Made by a program: the position numbers and the translations under genes. From positions 1 through 10,189 of the forward strand of contig PWGE01000293.1 in assembly GCA_003554345.1 (NCBI GenBank): a DNA stretch of 10,189 nucleotides, read 5' to 3'. Shown here piece after piece: positions 7,006 to 10,189 of this stretch (positions within the stretch are counted from its first letter, which is position 1; every line of letters begins with the position of its first letter). Origin of the DNA: Candidatus Sumerlaeota bacterium (GTDB taxonomy: Bacteria; Sumerlaeota; T1SED10-198M). Under the pieces are notes generated by a model that was not told the DNA's origin, did not search any database, and saw only the letters and a list, made by a program, of their open reading frames with translations.

Positions 7006-7146
7006 AGCGGTTTTTCATGCTTCTACTTTCCTGATAAAATAAATTTTAATATATGTTTAAGGAAGTTTCATGTTTTTCTGTCTGATTATGTTCAGAGTGG
7101 TGACAATGACGATTAAAGCAGCAGAGGATTCATTCAGGTGAAATTT

Positions 7147-7155
7147 TGATATAAT
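7147..7155 (+). promoter_or_regulatory. Extended -10 promoter for the plus-strand operon
   Basis: TGATATAAT gives a perfect TATAAT (7150-7155) with an extended -10 TG. No good -35 stands 16-18 bases upstream. Transcription would start near 7162, leaving a leader of about 32 bases before ATG 7194. It mirrors the metH promoter in design and leader length. Confidence 0.55.
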
Positions 7156-7193
7156 ATTTATGATTAATTTGATGAGGATTGTTTTAATTTCCC

Positions 7194-8111
7194 ATGTCCA
7201 ACGGAACAGAGAAGAAGATTCTGGTTACAGGTGGTTCGGGCTTCATAGGAAGTTATCTCATCCCCTTTCTGAGCAGGCAGGGATGGGAAGTGCTGGGTTC
7301 TTTTTGTCGTCATTGTGTTGACGGTAATCTTATTCCCCTTAATGTTTGTGATAAAAATCAGTTATTGACGACATTGAATCGTATTCGTCCCGATATTATT
7401 ATCCATTGTGCAGCTCTTACCAATGTACAGGAGTGTGAAAAGAATAAAGACACTGCCGATGAGATTAATATAACCGCCCCGGAATTGATAGCCCGCTATT
7501 GTTCTGATTTTGGGGCTCGTATGATTTTTATGTCTACGGACCTTGTTTTTAGCGGGGAAAAACCCCCTTATCATGAGCAAGCCCCTACAGATCCTGTGAA
7601 TTATTACGGACAGACAAAAGCCCGGGCAGAAGAGAAGTTGCTGGAATATCCCCGGGTAACGATCATCCGAACTTCTCTGAATTATGGCTATCAGAGCCCT
7701 TTCATTAAATGGATGTTCAAAAAGCTTGAAGAAGAAAGAGAGATCCCCTTGTTTGTAGATGAGTTCAGAAATGCTATTTATGGGGGTGATTTTGTGCGTG
7801 TTCTTCTTCCTTTACTGCGTTGTAAACCACGCCATCGTATCTATCATATTGCCGCATCACGGTCCATGAATCGCTATGAATGGGGGATTCTTTTTTTTCG
7901 CCAGATAGGCCTGGATAAGGCAATAGAAGCATGTAAACAAGCGACCGCAGCTTCTTTTCCCGCACCCCGGCCCCTGGATGTTACACTTGAAACCACCTTA
8001 TATGAAGATGAATTTGATATAATGTTTCCCACACCTCAGGAGAGTTTATACAGCTTTCTGGAACAGGAAAAAACATTTCTCAAAACTTTAGCGAAAGGAG
8101 GTAATATATGA
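7194..8111 (+). CDS. RmlD-like extended short-chain dehydrogenase/reductase
   Basis: The 305-residue protein is an NAD(P)-dependent extended SDR of the dTDP-4-dehydrorhamnose reductase group. Near the N-terminus it has the nucleotide motif GGSGFIG (13-19), then IIHCAALTNVQECE (about 69-82), STD (114-116), and the catalytic pair Y138 and K142 in YYGQTK. RmlD-type enzymes reduce 4-keto-6-deoxy sugar nucleotides; relatives include other sugar reductases and MAT2B-like regulators, so the substrate is not certain. None of rmlA, rmlB or rmlC is in the window. The ATG at 7194 is the only start compatible with the Rossmann N-terminus, because TAA lies in frame shortly upstream. The nearest ribosome site, GAGG at 7174-7177, is unusually far (16 bases). 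First gene of the plus operon; it overlaps the next gene by ATGA. Confidence 0.85.
   Translation: MSNGTEKKILVTGGSGFIGSYLIPFLSRQGWEVLGSFCRHCVDGNLIPLNVCDKNQLLTTLNRIRPDIIIHCAALTNVQECEKNKDTADEINITAPELIARYCSDFGARMIFMSTDLVFSGEKPPYHEQAPTDPVNYYGQTKARAEEKLLEYPRVTIIRTSLNYGYQSPFIKWMFKKLEEEREIPLFVDEFRNAIYGGDFVRVLLPLLRCKPRHRIYHIAASRSMNRYEWGILFFRQIGLDKAIEACKQATAASFPAPRPLDVTLETTLYEDEFDIMFPTPQESLYSFLEQEKTFLKTLAKGGNI
8094..8102 (+). promoter_or_regulatory. Strong ribosome binding site for the YfcE-like gene
   Basis: AAAGGAGGT, five bases before ATG 8108, lies within the last codons of the preceding dehydrogenase gene. With the ATGA overlap it points to translational coupling and fixes the start. Confidence 0.8.
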
Positions 8112-8602
8112 AAATCGGTGTTCTTTCAGATACGCATGACGCCATGAAACTATTTCGGGACACAATGGATTGTTTAAAGGATAAAGGCTGTGAGGTACTC
8201 TTTCATGGTGGAGACTTTGTATCTCCCTTTGCTTTTAAAATACTTGGTCAATTTACCGGACAAGTTTATTGTGTTTTTGGGAATAATGAAGGGGAACGAG
8301 TGATGATTCGTCAAATTGAAGGCCAGTTAGATAATATAGAGCTGGAAGATGAAATATTAACGACAGAAGCCGGAGGAAAGAGGATTTTAATTAAACATCG
8401 TCCTGACGGTGTTGAACACTATGCTCGTTCCGGTGATTTTGATTATGTGTTTTATGGCCATACCCATAAAATTGATCTTCGACAGGAACAGGATACCAGG
8501 ATTATCAATCCAGGCGAGGTATGCGGCTATTTAACGGGTAGATCTACGGCTGCCCTTTTGAATACAGAAAACGACCATGTTGAGATAATAGATGTCATGT
8601 GA
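8108..8602 (+). CDS. YfcE/MJ0936-like metallophosphodiesterase
   Basis: This 164-residue cytosolic protein is a minimal calcineurin-like phosphodiesterase. Metal-binding blocks appear in order: SDTH (D8, H10), GGD (D36), GNN (N59), H97 in IKHRPDG, and GHTH (H118, H120). The C-terminal INPGEVCGYLTG matches the NPGS..GYLTG block of the family. E. coli YfcE and archaeal MJ0936 hydrolyse artificial phosphodiesters with two metal ions; their natural substrates are unclear, and so is this one. Length is typical and there is no signal or membrane segment. It sits between a sugar-nucleotide reductase and KdsD, so a role in turnover of a sugar-phosphate or nucleotide intermediate is conceivable but is only inference. 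It is distinct from the larger membrane phosphoesterase at 134-1255. Confidence 0.9.
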   Translation: MKIGVLSDTHDAMKLFRDTMDCLKDKGCEVLFHGGDFVSPFAFKILGQFTGQVYCVFGNNEGERVMIRQIEGQLDNIELEDEILTTEAGGKRILIKHRPDGVEHYARSGDFDYVFYGHTHKIDLRQEQDTRIINPGEVCGYLTGRSTAALLNTENDHVEIIDVM

Positions 8603-8620
8603 GGAGTAAATGACTTAATT

Positions 8621-9628
8621 ATGAATAACAATAAAGAGCAAATCATTGAATGGGCAAGACAGGTGTTGGATAATGAGGCCCAGGCGATTCAGAACGCCAA
8701 AAAACAACTGAATAATTCCTTTAATGATGCCATCGAAAAAATCCTGGACTGTCGGGGAAAGGTGATTATAACAGCTATTGGCAAGTCCGGTCACATAGGC
8801 AGAAAAATGGCGGCGACCATGGCAAGTACAGGTACTCCTGCCTTTTTTGTGCATCCGTCGGAAGCATATCATGGCGATTTGGGAATGATTTCTTCGCAGG
8901 ATATTGTTATTGCCATTTCTTATAGTGGGAATTCTTCCGAAATATTAAATATTATGCCGGTGATAAAGAAACTTGGTGTTTCGGTGATAGGTATCACCGG
9001 CAATGAACATTCTCCCCTGGGAAAGGTTTGTGATGTGGTGATTAATGTGACTGTGGCTAAAGAGGCTGACTTTCTCAATCTTGCTCCTACCGCCAGCACT
9101 ACTGCCACCCTTGCCCTGGGAGACGCCCTGGCTGTGGTTCTCCTCAAATTAAAGGGTTTTACTTCATCAGATTTTGCTTTTTATCATCCTGGAGGTTCTC
9201 TGGGACGTTCCTTTCTCTCAGTTGGCGAGCTCATGACGGAAACTCCCCCCAGAGTTTCCCGGGAGGATACGTTTCAAGCAGCTATGATGGAAAGTAGCAG
9301 AAAAAATCTGGGAGCAGTCTGTATAGTAGATGAGAAGGATAAACTGGTTGGTATTATTACTGACGGAGATATCCGCCGGATATTTCAAAAATATGTGCAT
9401 CGAAAGATTAAAGAAATATTTTCTCTGCCGGTGAAAGAAGTAATGACTCCTGGACCGCATAGTGTTACACCGGATGTGCTTGCGAAGAAAGTTTTTCAGA
9501 TAATGGAACAAAAATCCACGTATGTTTTACCGGTTGTCGATTATAGCAATGTATTGTACGGTTTGATCAGAATGCATGACCTGGTACAGGCAGGCTTTAC
9601 TTCACTTGAGGATAATACAGATGAATAA
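8621..9628 (+). CDS. kdsD: D-arabinose-5-phosphate isomerase (SIS-CBS-CBS)
   Basis: KdsD converts D-ribulose 5-phosphate to D-arabinose 5-phosphate, the first step to Kdo in lipopolysaccharide inner core. The 335-residue protein has a SIS domain (about 45-180) with GKSGHIGRKMA, a shared EAYHGDLGM, and FYHPGGSLG, followed by two CBS domains (about 205-260 and 272-328). The four residues reported as catalytic in E. coli KdsD (K59, E111, E152, H193) line up as K55, E107, E148 and H189, all shifted by four, which supports full function. CBS pairs often bind nucleotides or sugar ligands as regulators. GAGGAG at 8601-8606 is 14 bases from ATG 8621, and a two-codon frame (ATG ACT TAA, 8610-8618) lies between. 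GutQ-type isomerases are close paralogues; the Kdo role is favoured but kdsA, kdsB and kdsC are not in view. Confidence 0.93.
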   Translation: MNNNKEQIIEWARQVLDNEAQAIQNAKKQLNNSFNDAIEKILDCRGKVIITAIGKSGHIGRKMAATMASTGTPAFFVHPSEAYHGDLGMISSQDIVIAISYSGNSSEILNIMPVIKKLGVSVIGITGNEHSPLGKVCDVVINVTVAKEADFLNLAPTASTTATLALGDALAVVLLKLKGFTSSDFAFYHPGGSLGRSFLSVGELMTETPPRVSREDTFQAAMMESSRKNLGAVCIVDEKDKLVGIITDGDIRRIFQKYVHRKIKEIFSLPVKEVMTPGPHSVTPDVLAKKVFQIMEQKSTYVLPVVDYSNVLYGLIRMHDLVQAGFTSLEDNTDE

Positions 9629-10118
9629 AAAGTCTTTGATTTCGGGTGTTATCCTGCTTTTTATAATGCTGTCAACGATTTACCTGGCACGTTCTGTTAT
9701 ACATGTTTATGTGGTGAGTGGTGATTCCATGGAGCCTTTATTAGAACACGGTGATGTTATCCTGGCTCTGGATTTGCCGAATGCTCAATATACACGTGGT
9801 GACATAGTGGTGGTGGATCTCGAACACATGGAGGAAGAAGAAGGATATCTTGTGAAAGAGGTGTTGGGTATACCCGGTGATTCCATTACCTCAGCCGATG
9901 GATATTTGCACATAAATGGAGAGAAGACAGATATTCATTCTCATAACGCAGTCGTATTTCGAGAGGTATTTCTTGAAGAAGAAGAGTTTTATGTAGTGGG
10001 GTCTAATATGGTGGAAAGTTATGACAGTCGCTATTTTGGTCCTATCCAGAAGAATGAACTAATCGGTAAATATTATATGACCCTGCGTGTACAGCTTCCC
10101 TTCGTGCGGCGGCTTTAG
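9621..10118 (+). CDS. Short type I signal peptidase (S26A)
   Basis: The 165-residue protein has one N-terminal membrane segment (about 7-28) and then the signal peptidase catalytic fold, expected on the outer face of the cytoplasmic membrane. Box B is SGDSMEPLL with nucleophile S36. Box C is RGDIVVV. Box D is LVKEVLGIPGD with general-base K79. Box E is GSNMVESYDSRYFGP, keeping the S133, D135 and R137 positions, although the usual GDN reads GSN. Type I enzymes remove signal peptides from exported proteins. The length matches compact Gram-positive-type enzymes and is far shorter than E. coli LepB. I place the start at 9621, not the longer in-frame 9576, because GAGG (9608-9611) lies 9 bases upstream and MNKK starts a normal membrane anchor. 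It overlaps the kdsD end by 8 bases, implying coupling. A housekeeping or specialised role cannot be told apart. Confidence 0.9.
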   Translation: MNKKSLISGVILLFIMLSTIYLARSVIHVYVVSGDSMEPLLEHGDVILALDLPNAQYTRGDIVVVDLEHMEEEEGYLVKEVLGIPGDSITSADGYLHINGEKTDIHSHNAVVFREVFLEEEEFYVVGSNMVESYDSRYFGPIQKNELIGKYYMTLRVQLPFVRRL

Positions 10119-10125
10119 GAAGCTG
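10092..10125. repeat. 8-base inverted repeat across the signal peptidase stop
   Basis: CAGCTTCC (10092-10099) and GGAAGCTG (10118-10125) are perfect complements with an 18-base loop that contains most of the stop codon. No T-run follows directly, so it is a weak terminator candidate at best; a T-rich stretch occurs only at about 10175-10185. Confidence 0.35.
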
Positions 10126-10134
10126 GCAAAAGGT

Positions 10135-10189
10135 GTGGCCGGGGATATGCTGTGCCGGGATAGAGAAGACGAAAATTTTTTATTTCTAC
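10135..10189 (+). CDS. Possible start of a further plus-strand gene (partial)
   Basis: One frame stays open to the window edge and includes GTG 10135 and ATG 10147, reading VAGDMLCRDREDENFLFL from the GTG. The candidate ribosome sites (AGGAAG at 10117-10122, GGGG at 10141-10144) are poorly spaced. The close packing of the operon makes another gene plausible, but only about 15-18 codons are visible and no family can be named. Confidence 0.22.
   Translation, partial: MAGDMLCRDREDENFLFL

Larger units (their letters stand above)
6896..7006 (+). pseudogene. Small ORF, possible decayed fragment of a Y1 (REP-associated) transposase
   Basis: A 36-codon frame opens with ATG after a good AGGAG (6885-6889, 6-base spacing) and ends at TGA 7006. 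I do not recognise it with certainty. Pieces such as IDGNKDFLSNR and RTGRKVPSHEVIS recall, from memory, segments of Y1/REP-associated tyrosine transposases (a GI.R..IF.....R block and an RTG..P...VM block). Just past the stop, ATGAGC followed by TTTTTCATGCTTCTAC could be a broken MSNHFHLLL-like HUH motif in another frame. If so, several deletions and a frameshift have destroyed it. The surrounding hairpins would fit a REP-type context. The alternatives are a genuine small protein or a chance frame. No other gene in the window resembles it. Confidence 0.25.
6693..7015. repeat. 10-base inverted repeat bounding the central patch (possible MITE-like ends)
   Basis: AAAAACCGCT at 6693-6702 is the exact complement of AGCGGTTTTT at 7006-7015. 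Flanking bases partly match as well: ATG stands just outside each copy, and a loosely similar ATGA..AG lies inside. All the small hairpins of the gap except the AT-rich one's outer flank fall within these bounds. No target-site duplication is evident. A 10-base match in about 600 AT-rich bases could arise by chance, so the element reading is weak. Confidence 0.3.
6602..7193. other. Gene-poor divergent intergenic region with many small inverted repeats
   Basis: This 592-base stretch separates the divergent operons. Each edge carries an extended -10 promoter. The middle (about 6690-7020) holds at least four hairpin-forming inverted repeats, five copies of TTCATG or its complement between 6893 and 7072, the 8-base direct repeat TCATGCCA (6854, 6894), and one small ORF with a good ribosome site. 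The flanks are very AT-rich. I looked by eye for SAM-I, cobalamin, THF, glycine and T-box consensus blocks and for tRNA T-loops on both strands and found none. The minus-strand frames open here have no ribosome site and amino-acid make-up typical of untranslated AT-rich DNA. Confidence 0.7.

Noticed and set aside
6602-7193. A SAM-I, cobalamin, THF or T-box riboswitch controlling metH.
   Set aside because: No conserved core blocks were seen by eye on either strand, and the likely metH leader is only about 36 bases, too short for these classes.
7172-7321. A 49-codon frame starting with MRIVLISH just before the dehydrogenase gene.
   Set aside because: It is out of frame with the dehydrogenase, has no ribosome site, and overlaps the conserved Rossmann start of the real gene.
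9576-9620. A 15-residue longer start for the signal peptidase.
   Set aside because: It would overlap kdsD by more than 50 bases, and ATG 9621 has a well-spaced GAGG and begins a normal membrane anchor.
1-10189. CRISPR array, rRNA, tRNA, complete insertion sequence or phage gene.
   Set aside because: No spaced direct repeats, RNA gene signatures, intact transposase, integrase or phage structural motifs were seen.

Overview
The window looks like chromosomal DNA from an anaerobic or facultative bacterium of moderate-to-low GC content. A complete arabinose-5-phosphate isomerase (KdsD), the first enzyme of Kdo synthesis, suggests a diderm cell with lipopolysaccharide. The phylum cannot be fixed from this sequence; diderm Firmicutes-like lineages and several anaerobic candidate phyla would fit. 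Two divergent gene groups face away from a roughly 590-base gene-free stretch at 6602-7193. I find no complete mobile element, tRNA, rRNA or CRISPR array.

The left half is on the minus strand and reads away from the centre: a short cobalamin-dependent methionine synthase (4031-6601, GTG start), a class V aminotransferase of the alanine-glyoxylate/serine-pyruvate type (2901-4034), and D-3-phosphoglycerate dehydrogenase serA (1311-2894). The junctions are an ATGA overlap and a 6-base gap, so this is very probably one operon joining serine metabolism, the main source of one-carbon units, to methionine regeneration. A strong intrinsic terminator (1261-1299) closes it. Just beyond lies a membrane-anchored calcineurin-like phosphoesterase (134-1255). 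The first 133 bases hold two hairpins and perhaps the tail of a converging gene.

The right half is on the plus strand: a RmlD-like extended short-chain dehydrogenase (7194-8111), a small YfcE/MJ0936-like phosphodiesterase (8108-8602), kdsD (8621-9628) and a short type I signal peptidase (9621-10118). Two of the three junctions overlap and the third is an 18-base gap, so this is also very probably one operon. Its theme is envelope sugar and surface biogenesis, with a signal peptidase at the end.

The central gap holds divergent promoters of the same design: an extended -10 (TGnTATAAT) with no good -35, placed to give leaders of about 30-40 bases. Between them lies a patch rich in small inverted repeats, with a 10-base inverted repeat near its edges (6693-6702 and 7006-7015) and one small ORF (6896-7006) with a good ribosome binding site. 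I tentatively read this patch as the remains of a small transposon-related element, possibly a REP-associated tyrosine transposase. That reading is low-confidence. Nothing in the window is clearly a new defence or biosynthetic system; the best leads are the central patch, the gene pairings, and the terminator that abuts a gene start.
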